Shown one piece after another: positions 26,313 through 34,138 of a stretch of DNA of 64,000 nucleotides; the first letter of the stretch is position 1, and every line of letters begins with the position of its first letter. Location: contig NZ_VKHP01000002.1 of NCBI RefSeq assembly GCF_010811875.1, positions 1 to 64,000 of the forward strand, read 5' to 3'. This DNA comes from Bradyrhizobium uaiense (GTDB lineage Bacteria; Pseudomonadota; Alphaproteobacteria; Rhizobiales; Xanthobacteraceae). Under the pieces are notes generated by a model. The model had not been told where the DNA came from. It did not search any database and saw only the letters and a program-made list of their open reading frames with translations. The position numbers were made by a program, and so were the translations under genes.

Positions 26313-27626
26313 ATGCAGGTTGACACGATGGCGCAGATGCGCCGCCGGGTGGTGATCTCCTCCACGATCGGCAATGCGCTTGAATGGTTCGACTTCACCG
26401 TCTTCGGCCTGTTCGCCGGCATCCTGAGCAAGCTGTTCTTTCCGGCGGACAATCCGCATTCCTCGCTGCTGCTGACCTTCGCGACATTCGGGATTGCCTT
26501 TGCAGCCCGGCCGCTGGGTGGCCTGGTGTTCGGGCTCTATTCCGACAAGCACGGCCGCAAGAAAGCGCTGGTCGTCATGATATCGCTGATGGCGGCCGGC
26601 ACCGGCCTGCTCGGCGTCCTGCCGACCTATGGCGCGATTGGAATCGCGGCGCCGCTGTTGTTGCTGCTGGCGCGGCTGATCCAGGGCTTTTCCGCCGGCG
26701 GCGAGTTCGGCAGCGCCAGCGCGATGCTGATCGAATTCGCGCCGCCCGGCCGGCGTGGCTTGTACGGCTCGTTCCAGATGGTGTCGCAATCGTTGGCGTT
26801 CGGTCTCGGTGCCGCGATGGCGATCGGTCTCAATCTCGGCCTGTCGGCGGACGCCTTCGCGAGCTGGGGTTGGCGCGTGCCGTTCATCCTCGGCATTCTG
26901 ATCGGACCGACCGGATGGTACCTGCGCCAAAAGTGCGACGAGTCGCCCGAATTCAAGGCGTATCTCGCCGAGAAGGCCGCAACGGCGCAGCCGAGCAGGC
27001 AGACCACGCTCGGCCAATTGTTCTCCGAATATCCGCGCGAGTTGATTGCCTCGTTCTGCCTGATCGCGGCCGGTACGGCGATCAACTATGTCAATGCGAT
27101 CTTTCTGCCGACCTATGCGGTCGCCGAGCTGAAGCTACCGATCCTGAACGCGCAGCTCGGCCTGCTCGTCGTCAGCCTCGTCAATGCAGTGGTGGCCGTG
27201 GCCTGCGGCGCCCTCTCCGACCGGATCGGCCGCCGCGCGGTCCTGGTTCCGGCGCTGATCATCTACAGCTTGCTGTTCTATGTGATCTTGCAACGGCTCG
27301 TCGCCGCGCCAACCACGGCGAACCTCTGGCAATTGCAGATCGTCGCAGTCCTGCTCGGAGCGCTGGCCGGGCCGATGCCGGCCTTCATGACCGAGATATT
27401 CCCCGTCGGCGTGCGCTCCACCGGAGCATCGCTGATGTACAATCTCGCCGTGATGCTGTTCGGTGGGCTGGCGCCGTTCATCAACACCTGGCTGGTGCAG
27501 ATGACCGGCGACAAGGCTGCTCCGGTCTACTACATCCTGTTCGCCGCGGCCGTCGGTCTCATCGGTCTTTCGGTCTATCGCGGGCGGCCGGCTATGCCGG
27601 CAGTCGCAACTCAACCGGCGCAATAA
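26313..27626 (+). CDS. MFS transporter, metabolite:H+ symporter type
   Basis: A 437-residue major facilitator of the metabolite:H+ symporter (ProP/KgtP/ShiA-like) group with twelve predicted membrane helices. Signatures are GNALEWFDFTVFGLFAG near 19, GLYSDKHGRKKAL near 72 and LIQGFSAGGEFGSASAML near 122. Members take up organic acids, proline, betaine or shikimate with protons; the substrate is unknown here. The ATG at 26313 has GGGGAGAC before it and is preferred to 26277. Confidence 0.9.
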   Translation: MQVDTMAQMRRRVVISSTIGNALEWFDFTVFGLFAGILSKLFFPADNPHSSLLLTFATFGIAFAARPLGGLVFGLYSDKHGRKKALVVMISLMAAGTGLLGVLPTYGAIGIAAPLLLLLARLIQGFSAGGEFGSASAMLIEFAPPGRRGLYGSFQMVSQSLAFGLGAAMAIGLNLGLSADAFASWGWRVPFILGILIGPTGWYLRQKCDESPEFKAYLAEKAATAQPSRQTTLGQLFSEYPRELIASFCLIAAGTAINYVNAIFLPTYAVAELKLPILNAQLGLLVVSLVNAVVAVACGALSDRIGRRAVLVPALIIYSLLFYVILQRLVAAPTTANLWQLQIVAVLLGALAGPMPAFMTEIFPVGVRSTGASLMYNLAVMLFGGLAPFINTWLVQMTGDKAAPVYYILFAAAVGLIGLSVYRGRPAMPAVATQPAQ

Positions 27627-27654
27627 GCTCCATCGGCAAACAGCATGGTGGCCA

Positions 27655-27676
27655 TACGGTCGTCGCGACGACCGTA
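27655..27676. promoter_or_regulatory. Perfect 22-bp palindrome
   Basis: TACGGTCGTCG is followed directly by its reverse complement CGACGACCGTA. It sits 28 bp after the transporter stop and 82 bp before the GST start. No T-run follows, so an operator for a dimeric regulator or a cruciform is as likely as a terminator. Confidence 0.45.
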
Positions 27677-27758
27677 CATGCGGCGCTGCATTTGACAAAT
27701 CCGCGCGTGGCCTGTTCAACAACGGCAAGAATAACGCTGAAGAACAGGGAGCGAGGAC

Positions 27759-28373
27759 ATGAAGCTTTACGACTCGATCGGACCCAATCCGCGCATCGTG
27801 CGGATGTTCATGGCCGAGAAGGGCATCGAGATCCCGAAGGAGACCGTCGACCTGCGCAAGGGCGAGAACCGCGAGGAAGCGCATCTGAAGCGCAACCCGC
27901 ACGGCCAGATGCCGGCGCTGGAGCTCGACTGCGGTAACTACCTCTCGGAGATCACGGCGATCTGCGAGTATCTCGAGGAGAAGCACCCCTCGCCTGCGAT
28001 GATCGGCGCCACGCCGGAAGAACGCGCGGAATGCCGGATGTGGACGCGCCGCGTCGATCTCAACATCGCCGAGCCGCTCGCCAACGGCTACCGCTTCGGC
28101 GAGGCGCTGAAATTCTTCGAGAAGCGGATTCCCGTGGCACCCGAAGCCTCGCCGGGGCTCAAGATGATCGCCGCCAACCGCATCAAATGGCTCAACGAGC
28201 AGATGGCCGACGGCCGCGACTACATCTGCGGGCAGCGCTTCACCCTCGCCGACACGCTGCTGTATTGCTGGATCGATTTCGGCAACCAGGTCGGCCAGCC
28301 GCTGGACCAGTCGAACGCCAACATCGTTGCCTGGTTCAACCGCGTCGCTGCGCGGCCATCGGTGAGGGCGTAA
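27759..28373 (+). CDS. Glutathione S-transferase family protein
   Basis: A 204-residue cytosolic GST. The thioredoxin-like N-terminal domain starts MKLYDSIGPNPRIVRMFMAEKG and has the glutathione-binding cis-Pro block NPHGQMPALEL near 46 and SEITAICEYLEEKHP near 65. The all-helical C-terminal domain ends in YICGQRFTLADTLLYCWIDF. Such enzymes conjugate glutathione to electrophiles or isomerise intermediates. GGGAGCGAGG precedes the ATG. Monocistronic by spacing. Confidence 0.92.
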   Translation: MKLYDSIGPNPRIVRMFMAEKGIEIPKETVDLRKGENREEAHLKRNPHGQMPALELDCGNYLSEITAICEYLEEKHPSPAMIGATPEERAECRMWTRRVDLNIAEPLANGYRFGEALKFFEKRIPVAPEASPGLKMIAANRIKWLNEQMADGRDYICGQRFTLADTLLYCWIDFGNQVGQPLDQSNANIVAWFNRVAARPSVRA

Positions 28374-28395
28374 GGCTCAAGCCTCACCTCCCCTG

Positions 28396-28424
28396 AGAGG
28401 CAGGGCTATCGCATATAGCCTGCC
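28396..28424. repeat. Bulged hairpin after the GST gene
   Basis: AGGCAGGGCTAT and ATAGCCTGCCT pair with a single-base bulge, 20 bp after the stop. There is no T-run. Possible weak terminator. Confidence 0.35.
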
Positions 28425-28579
28425 TCCGCAGGGGCGCACTGCAAAAATATCGAAAACAACCCCATGCAAAGTAGCCGGCGGCGTGGCGGCATTCGACACG
28501 GGCTGCTTGACATGTCGGGCAAATCAGTGGCACTATTCTATTATTCAGAAATCGCTGGCGCGGTCGGCTGACGGCTCCC

Positions 28580-29077
28580 TCAGATCACCACCGGCTTGTC
28601 CGGTAGCTCGTTCGGGCCGCCCTCCGCATGCGGAAAATACTTCGCTAGCTCCCGCGACACCGCGGCGATGCCCTTGATCACGCCCTGCTCGAACCGGCCG
28701 GCCCGAAAATCGGTCTCCATCGCGCGGCAGATCGCCTCCCAGCCGGCGCGGCCGACCTTGGCGTCGATGCCGCGATCGGCGACGATCTCGACATCGCGGT
28801 CGGCAAGCAGGAGATAGATCAGAACGCCATTGTTGTGATGGGTGTCCCAGATCCGCAAGTGCGAGAACACGTCGAGCGCCCGTTCGCGCGCCGGCTGGTC
28901 GCGGAACAGCGGCACACCGTCGAGCGCTCCTTCGACGACGAAGCGGATCTGGCCGGAATGGGTCGCCTCGCCGGCCTTGATCGCCTGCTCGATGGCATCG
29001 AGCACGCGCGGCGGAAACTCGCGCCGCACGCGCCAACGATGTTCGAGCAGATGCTTGCCGATACGCTTGATGCCCAT
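28580..29077 (-). CDS. TPM domain protein, cytoplasmic
   Basis: A 165-residue TPM-domain protein (TPM_phosphatase, PF04536 family) without a signal peptide. It begins MGIKRIGKHLLEHRWRVRR, with HSGQIRFVVEGALDGVPLF near 41, NNGVLIYLLLADRDVEIVADRGID near 81 and the terminal block EQGVIKGIAAVSRELAKYFP. The start at 29077 lies 4 bp after the stop of the longer TPM gene upstream, so it is the third gene of a lemA-TPM-TPM operon, a common arrangement in proteobacteria. Function is not established. Confidence 0.86.
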   Translation of the reverse strand: MGIKRIGKHLLEHRWRVRREFPPRVLDAIEQAIKAGEATHSGQIRFVVEGALDGVPLFRDQPARERALDVFSHLRIWDTHHNNGVLIYLLLADRDVEIVADRGIDAKVGRAGWEAICRAMETDFRAGRFEQGVIKGIAAVSRELAKYFPHAEGGPNELPDKPVVI

Positions 29078-29081
29078 ATGC

Positions 29082-29981
29082 CTACCAGCTCCCCGAGGCA
29101 CCGCCGCCGCCGAAGCTGCCGCCTCCGCCGCTGAAGCCGCCGCCGTCGCTCGAACTCGAACCACTGCTCCAGCCCCCGCCGCCACCGGACCAGCCCCCGG
29201 AATAGCCGCCGCCGCGCCGGTACGGCCCCGAGCCGGCCGCCGGGCCACCAAAATTCAATCCGCCGAAGATCAGCGCCGCAACACCAGCGAACAGCCCGAC
29301 CACCAGCGCGGTGGCGAGCGAACCGGCCAGCATCCAGGTGAAGACGCCGACGATGCCGCCGGTCGCGGCCGAGCCCAACAGCCGTCCCAGCAGGCCGCGC
29401 AGGAAGCCGGCCACGATGATGACGCCAAAGATCACGACCGGATTGGCAAAGTCGACGAGATTGGGCGCCTGCCAATGCTCGGGCTCCGGCGCCGGCAATT
29501 GCTCGCCATTGACCAGGCGGATCATCCGGTCGACGCCGGCCGAGATGCCGCCGGCGAAATCACCGGCCTTGAACTTCGGCGTGATGTCCTCGTCGATGAT
29601 ACGGTGCGTGACGACGTCGCTCAGCACGCCTTCGAGGCTGTAGCCGACCTCGATGCGCAGATGCCGATCGTTCTTGGCGACGACGAGCAGCGCACCATCG
29701 TCGACCTTCTTGCGTCCGATCTTCCAGGCCTCGGCGACGCGGATCGAGAACTGCTCGATGGTCTCCTCAGCCGTAGTCGGTACGATCAGGACCGCGATTT
29801 GGCTGCCCTTGCGGGTTTCCAAATCCTTCAGCCTGTCGTTCAGCGCCGCGACGTCGCTCGTCGATAGCGTCCCGGTCTGATCGACGACGCGACCGGTGAG
29901 CTGAGGTATCGCGACGTCAGCCCACGCCGGGCAGAGGAAGCCCAGCAGGAAAGCAAGCAGGATGACGCGAGTGGCTGCCAT
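29082..29981 (-). CDS. TPM domain protein with signal peptide and Gly/Ser-rich tail (YgcG family)
   Basis: A 299-residue YgcG-type protein. Order: signal peptide (VILLAFLLGFLCPAWA), TPM domain at about 20-165 (LTGRVVDQTGTLSTSDVAALN, RIEVGYSLEGVLSD), one or two membrane helices near 185-245, and a low-complexity Gly/Ser/Trp tail (about 250-299) ending GGGASGSW. Anchored in the inner membrane with the TPM domain in the periplasm. It lies between lemA-like and a second TPM gene. Members have been tied to envelope or photosystem II maintenance in other lineages; here the role is unknown. Confidence 0.88.
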   Translation of the reverse strand: MAATRVILLAFLLGFLCPAWADVAIPQLTGRVVDQTGTLSTSDVAALNDRLKDLETRKGSQIAVLIVPTTAEETIEQFSIRVAEAWKIGRKKVDDGALLVVAKNDRHLRIEVGYSLEGVLSDVVTHRIIDEDITPKFKAGDFAGGISAGVDRMIRLVNGEQLPAPEPEHWQAPNLVDFANPVVIFGVIIVAGFLRGLLGRLLGSAATGGIVGVFTWMLAGSLATALVVGLFAGVAALIFGGLNFGGPAAGSGPYRRGGGYSGGWSGGGGGWSSGSSSSDGGGFSGGGGSFGGGGASGSW

Positions 29982-30002
29982 CGCGATCGGCGCCCGCCGG
30001 CG

Positions 30003-30611
30003 CTATTTCGACGGCGCCGGGGTCGGGTTGAAATCGACCTTCGGCGCGGTCGAAATCTCCTTCTCATTGTCGACCGTGAAGTTGGGCTTCTCCTTGTAGC
30101 CGAACACCATCGCGGTCAGATTGTTCGGAAAGGTGCGGATGCCGACGTTATAGTCCTGCACCGACTTGATGTAACGGTTGCGCGCCACCGTGATGCGGTT
30201 CTCGGTGCCCTCGAGCTGTGCCATCAGGTCACGGAACAGCGCATCCGATTTCAGCTGCGGATAATTTTCGGTGACGACCAGCAGCCGCGACAGCGCACTG
30301 GTCAGCTCGCCCTGCGCCTGCGTGAACTTCTGGAATGCCGCCGGATCGTTCAACACCTCGGGCGTTGCCTGGATGCTACCGACCTTGGCGCGCGCGTTGG
30401 TCACGCCGAGCAGCACGTCCTTCTCCTGCTGCGCAAAACCCTTCACCGAGTTGACCAGGTTCGGCACCAGATCGGCGCGGCGCTGGTACTGGTTCACCAC
30501 CTCCGACCAGCTCGACTTGACCTGCTCGTCATTGGTCTGGATCGCGTTGTAGCCGCAGTTGGTCAGGCTCAAGGTCGCCAGCGCTGCCAGCACGGTCCAA
30601 AGCTTGCGCAT
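30003..30611 (-). CDS. lemA: LemA family lipoprotein
   Basis: A 202-residue LemA-family protein. The signal peptide ends in a lipobox (LTNC at residues 16-19), so it is probably a lipoprotein. The helical LemA domain includes the hallmark YQRRADLVPNLVNSVKGFA near 43 and LMAQLEGTENRITVARNRY near 130. It opens a three-gene operon with two TPM proteins, 22 bp before the next gene. The start at 30611 is set by the signal peptide. Confidence 0.9.
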   Translation of the reverse strand: MRKLWTVLAALATLSLTNCGYNAIQTNDEQVKSSWSEVVNQYQRRADLVPNLVNSVKGFAQQEKDVLLGVTNARAKVGSIQATPEVLNDPAAFQKFTQAQGELTSALSRLLVVTENYPQLKSDALFRDLMAQLEGTENRITVARNRYIKSVQDYNVGIRTFPNNLTAMVFGYKEKPNFTVDNEKEISTAPKVDFNPTPAPSK

Positions 30612-30769
30612 GAAGATGGTCCTCCCGGTGGATTCTCGATCAGAGTAACAGATTTTCGCGTGACAATCCCGCGTGGCGGGATTCGCGGCGGATTTTGCGG
30701 ATGATGGCCCTTGCCTATCCCTCCCTGCGCCGTTCATCATGGCGAAAAAATCGATCGCGGGAGGATCCA

Positions 30770-31624
30770 TTGGCGTCTGAACAATTCGAGACGATTGTCG
30801 TCGAGCGGCCCGAGCCCGCAATCGCGCGGATCGTGATGAACCGCCCCGAGGCCCGCAACGCCCAGAACCTGCAGATGACCTACGACCTCAACACCGCCTT
30901 CGACCAGGCGGTGCAGGACGACGCGGTCAAGGTCATCATCCTCGCCGGCAACGGACCGCATTTTTCGGCCGGTCACGATCTCAGGCCCGCGGGCAAGAAC
31001 CAGGCAGGCGTCGATTTCCCGCCTGTCGGAAATTGGGGCGGCTTCGCCGAACCCAACGCGCATGGGCGCTTCGCGCGGGAGCAGGAGATCTACCTGCAGA
31101 TCACGCGGCGCTGGCGCAATCTCGCCAAGCCCACGATCGCGGAAGTGCACGGCAAGTGCATCGCCGGCGGGCTGATGCTGGCCTGGGCCTGCGACCTGAT
31201 CGTCGCGAGCAGTGATGCCGAGTTCTGCGACCCCGTGGTGACGATGGGCGTCTGCGGCGTCGAGTGGTTCGTGCACCCCTGGGAACTCGGCGCGCGCAAG
31301 GCCAAGGAGATGCTGTTCACCGCCGATGTGTGGAGCGCCGACGAGGCGCATCGCCTCGGCATGGTCAATCATGTGGTGCCGCGCGGCGATCTCTCGCCCT
31401 TCACGCTGGCGCTGGCACGGCGGATCGCGGCCAAGCCCGCCTTTGCGCTGAAGCTATCCAAGGAGGCGGTGAACCGCTCGATCGACATCATGGGGCAGCC
31501 TGCGGCAATTGATCAGGCCTTCGCGCTGCATCAGCTCTGCCACGCCCACAACCTTCAGGAATTCGGAATGGTGGTGGACCCCGCGGGTCTGCATCCCTCC
31601 GTCAAGAAAACCGCCAACGTGTAG
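30770..31624 (+). CDS. Enoyl-CoA hydratase/isomerase family protein
   Basis: A 284-residue crotonase-fold protein. Oxyanion-hole segments are HFSAGHDLRP near 65 and the second near 127 (HGKCIAGGLMLAWACDLIVAS). Substrate is likely an enoyl-CoA, but the crotonase fold also serves isomerases and hydrolases. The start is a TTG at 30770 with GGGAGGATCC before it; the longer upstream frame lacks homology. It is followed 8 bp later by two acyl-CoA dehydrogenase genes, so an acyl-CoA degradation operon is likely. Confidence 0.88.
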   Translation: MASEQFETIVVERPEPAIARIVMNRPEARNAQNLQMTYDLNTAFDQAVQDDAVKVIILAGNGPHFSAGHDLRPAGKNQAGVDFPPVGNWGGFAEPNAHGRFAREQEIYLQITRRWRNLAKPTIAEVHGKCIAGGLMLAWACDLIVASSDAEFCDPVVTMGVCGVEWFVHPWELGARKAKEMLFTADVWSADEAHRLGMVNHVVPRGDLSPFTLALARRIAAKPAFALKLSKEAVNRSIDIMGQPAAIDQAFALHQLCHAHNLQEFGMVVDPAGLHPSVKKTANV

Positions 31625-31632
31625 AAAGCCAG

Positions 31633-32778
31633 ATGGACCTCACTCTCAGCGACGAGCAGCGCCTGCTGCGCGAAAGTGCCGACCGCTTCGTGGCGGAGAC
31701 CTTCACATCAGACCACCGCAAGAAAGCGGCGAACGATCCGCTGGGCTATTCGCCTGACATCTGGAAACAATTCGCCGAGCTCGGCTGGCTGGCGCTGCCG
31801 ATCAGCGAAGCCCATGGCGGGCTCGGCGGCGGCGCGATCGAGATCGGACTGTTGATGGAAGCATTCGGCCGTGGCCTCGTATCGGAGCCGTTCTTCTCGA
31901 CGGTCGTGATCGGCGCTGCGCTGGTCGCCGAATGCGGCACCGAGGCGCAGCGGCAGGCGATCCTGCCGAAGGTGGCCGAGGGCGCGCTTACGCTCGCCTT
32001 TGCGCATTCGGAGCGCGCGGCGCGCTTCGACCTCGCTCATGTCGACACCACCGCAACCAAGACCGCCGCCGGCTGGCGGCTGAACGGCAGCAAGATCACC
32101 GTGCTCGACGGCGCTGCCGCCGGCCAGATCATCGTCTCCGCCCGCGTTGCCAATGCCAACGGCGCATCCGGCAAGCTTGCCCTGTTCCTGGTGCCGGCCG
32201 GAACGGCGGGTCTCACTCTGCGCGACTACGCGCGGCTCGGTGGCGGGCGCGGCTGCAGTCTCGACCTGAAAGATGTGCAATTGTCCGCCGATGCCCTGCT
32301 CGGCGACGGCCAGGATGCGCTGCCCGCGATCGAAACCGTGGTCGACCGCGCGATGGCCGCGCTCGGCGCCGAAGCCGTCGGCATCATGCAGACGCTGCTC
32401 GACACCACGCTCGAATACACCAAAATCCGCAAACAGTTCGGCCGGCCGCTGTCGGCCAACCAGGTGATCCGCCATCGGCTCGCCGACGTCGCGATGCAGG
32501 TCGACGAGGCGCGCTCATTGGCCCTGCGCGCCGCGCTGATGGCGAATGCCGAGCCGGTGGCTCGCAGCCGCGCTGCGTCCGGCGCCAAGGCGAAGATCGG
32601 CCGATGCGCCCGCTTCGTCGCCGAGCAGGCGGTGCAGCTGCACGGCGCCATGGGCGTCACCGAGGAGCTCGACATCGGCGCCTATTTCAAGCGGCTGCTC
32701 GCCTTCGACACGCTGTTCGGCGGCAGCGCCCATCATTATCGCCGCCACGCCGCGCTGAGCGGCCGCGCCCACGCCTAA
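31633..32778 (+). CDS. Acyl-CoA dehydrogenase family protein (first of a pair)
   Basis: A 381-residue acyl-CoA dehydrogenase-fold flavoprotein. The N-terminal domain starts MDLTLSDEQRLLRESADRFV, and RKQFGRPLSANQVIRHRLADVAMQ near 259 is the FAD/dimer segment. The C-terminal end has VQLHGAMGVTEELDIGAYFKR and TLFGGSAHHYRRHAAL, with no YEG-type catalytic Glu there. Paired with the next gene, as in heteromeric alpha2beta2 dehydrogenases where one subunit is inactive. 8 bp from the enoyl-CoA hydratase. Confidence 0.88.
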   Translation: MDLTLSDEQRLLRESADRFVAETFTSDHRKKAANDPLGYSPDIWKQFAELGWLALPISEAHGGLGGGAIEIGLLMEAFGRGLVSEPFFSTVVIGAALVAECGTEAQRQAILPKVAEGALTLAFAHSERAARFDLAHVDTTATKTAAGWRLNGSKITVLDGAAAGQIIVSARVANANGASGKLALFLVPAGTAGLTLRDYARLGGGRGCSLDLKDVQLSADALLGDGQDALPAIETVVDRAMAALGAEAVGIMQTLLDTTLEYTKIRKQFGRPLSANQVIRHRLADVAMQVDEARSLALRAALMANAEPVARSRAASGAKAKIGRCARFVAEQAVQLHGAMGVTEELDIGAYFKRLLAFDTLFGGSAHHYRRHAALSGRAHA

Positions 32779-32790
32779 CGGAGAGCGCAT

Positions 32791-33987
32791 ATGGATCTCA
32801 CCTTCAGTGCCGAGGAGCGCGCCTTCGAAAAGGAAGTCCGCGACTACATCGCCGAGAGCCTGACACCGGAAATGAAGCGCGCCACCGCGCTGACGCCGTC
32901 GGTGTTCTCCGATCCCGATATCGGCATGGCCTGGCAGCGCGCACTGCACAGGAAGGGCTGGGGCGCACCGGGCTGGCCGGTGGACCATGGCGGGCCCGAC
33001 TGGACGCCGGCGCAACGCTGGATCTTCGAGGCCGAATGCGCCCGCGCCGGCGTGCCCAATGTCAACGTCATGGGCGTGAAGATGGTCGGCCCGGTCATCA
33101 TCGGCTTCGGCTCGCCCGAGCAGAAGAATTTCTATCTGCCGCGGATTCTCTCCGGCGAAGACTATTGGTGCCAGGGCTATTCCGAGCCGGGCTCGGGCTC
33201 CGATCTTTCCTCGCTGAAGACCCGCGCGGTGCGCGACGGCGACGACTACATCATCAACGGCACCAAGATCTGGACGACGCATGCGCACCACGCCAACCGT
33301 ATGTTCGCGCTGGTGCGCACCAGCGACGGCGAGCGGCAGCAGGACGGCATCAGTTTTATTCTCATCGACATGAAGACATCAGGCATCACGACGAGGCCGA
33401 TTCTGACGATCGGCGGCGACCACGAGGTCAACCAGGTGTTCTTCGACGACGTTCGCGTCCCCGTGGCCAACCGCGTCGGCGAGGAAGGCAAGGGTTGGAC
33501 CTACGGCAAATACCTGCTGGAATTCGAGCGCGGCTCCGGCATCGCATCGGCCAAGCTGCGCGAGGCGCTGAAGACGATCTCCGATCTCGCAGGCTCCGAG
33601 ATCACCGGCCGCGCCATCGAGGACCCCGACATCGCGATCCGGATGTCGGAGCTCGAGGTCGACATCGACGCACTCGAGATGACCGAATTGCGGGTGCTGT
33701 CTGCGCTGCAGACCGGACAGAATCCCGGCGCGGTGTCGTCGCTGATCAAACTGCGCGTCAGCGAGATCCGCCAGGCGGTGACGCGGCTCGGCGTCGACGT
33801 CGTCGGCCAGGACGGGCTTGCCGTCGAGCCGGCGCGACCGCTCTACCGGCTCAACCATGAGCCGGTCATCCCGGAGGATTTGCTGCCGGTGGTGCCGGAA
33901 TATCTCAACAGTCGCGCGTACACGATCTTCGGCGGTTCGTCGGAGATCCAGCGCGATATCATCGCGAAGATGGTGCTGGGGCTGTAA
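32791..33987 (+). CDS. Acyl-CoA dehydrogenase family protein (second of a pair)
   Basis: A 398-residue acyl-CoA dehydrogenase. The start is MDLTFSAEERAFEKEVRDYI. The FAD-binding loop YSEPGSGSDLSSLKTRAVRDGDDY is near 130, WTTHAHHANRMFALVRTSDGE follows, and YTIFGGSSEIQRDIIAKMVLGL ends the protein. This type is common for branched, cyclic or steroid-side-chain acyl-CoA. It starts 12 bp after its partner. Together with the hydratase the operon should carry out dehydrogenation and hydration of an unusual acyl-CoA. Confidence 0.9.
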   Translation: MDLTFSAEERAFEKEVRDYIAESLTPEMKRATALTPSVFSDPDIGMAWQRALHRKGWGAPGWPVDHGGPDWTPAQRWIFEAECARAGVPNVNVMGVKMVGPVIIGFGSPEQKNFYLPRILSGEDYWCQGYSEPGSGSDLSSLKTRAVRDGDDYIINGTKIWTTHAHHANRMFALVRTSDGERQQDGISFILIDMKTSGITTRPILTIGGDHEVNQVFFDDVRVPVANRVGEEGKGWTYGKYLLEFERGSGIASAKLREALKTISDLAGSEITGRAIEDPDIAIRMSELEVDIDALEMTELRVLSALQTGQNPGAVSSLIKLRVSEIRQAVTRLGVDVVGQDGLAVEPARPLYRLNHEPVIPEDLLPVVPEYLNSRAYTIFGGSSEIQRDIIAKMVLGL

Positions 33988-33992
33988 GTTCT

Positions 33993-34120
33993 CGTCATTC
34001 CGGGGCATCGCGAAGCGATGAGCCCGGAATCCATCAAGCCGCATGCAATGAGGCACAATGGATTCCGGGCTCGCGCTGACGCGCGCCCCCAGATGCGCAA
34101 TTGCGCATCGGGGAATGACG
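33993..34120. repeat. Intergenic inverted repeat (CGTCATTCCGGGG type)
   Basis: Arms CGTCATTCCGGGGC and GGGGAATGACG, with inner TGGATTCCGGGCTCGCGC and a GCGCAATTGCGC palindrome. It is the same family as 2651-2768 and fills the convergent gap between the acyl-CoA dehydrogenase and the CoxL-like gene. Confidence 0.7.
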
Positions 34121-34138
34121 GGTGGAGAGAGGACGGCC

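Noticed and set aside
31932..33860. Open frame of 642 codons on the plus strand
   Set aside because: It is the shifted frame of the two acyl-CoA dehydrogenase genes and reads Arg-rich sequence with no homology.
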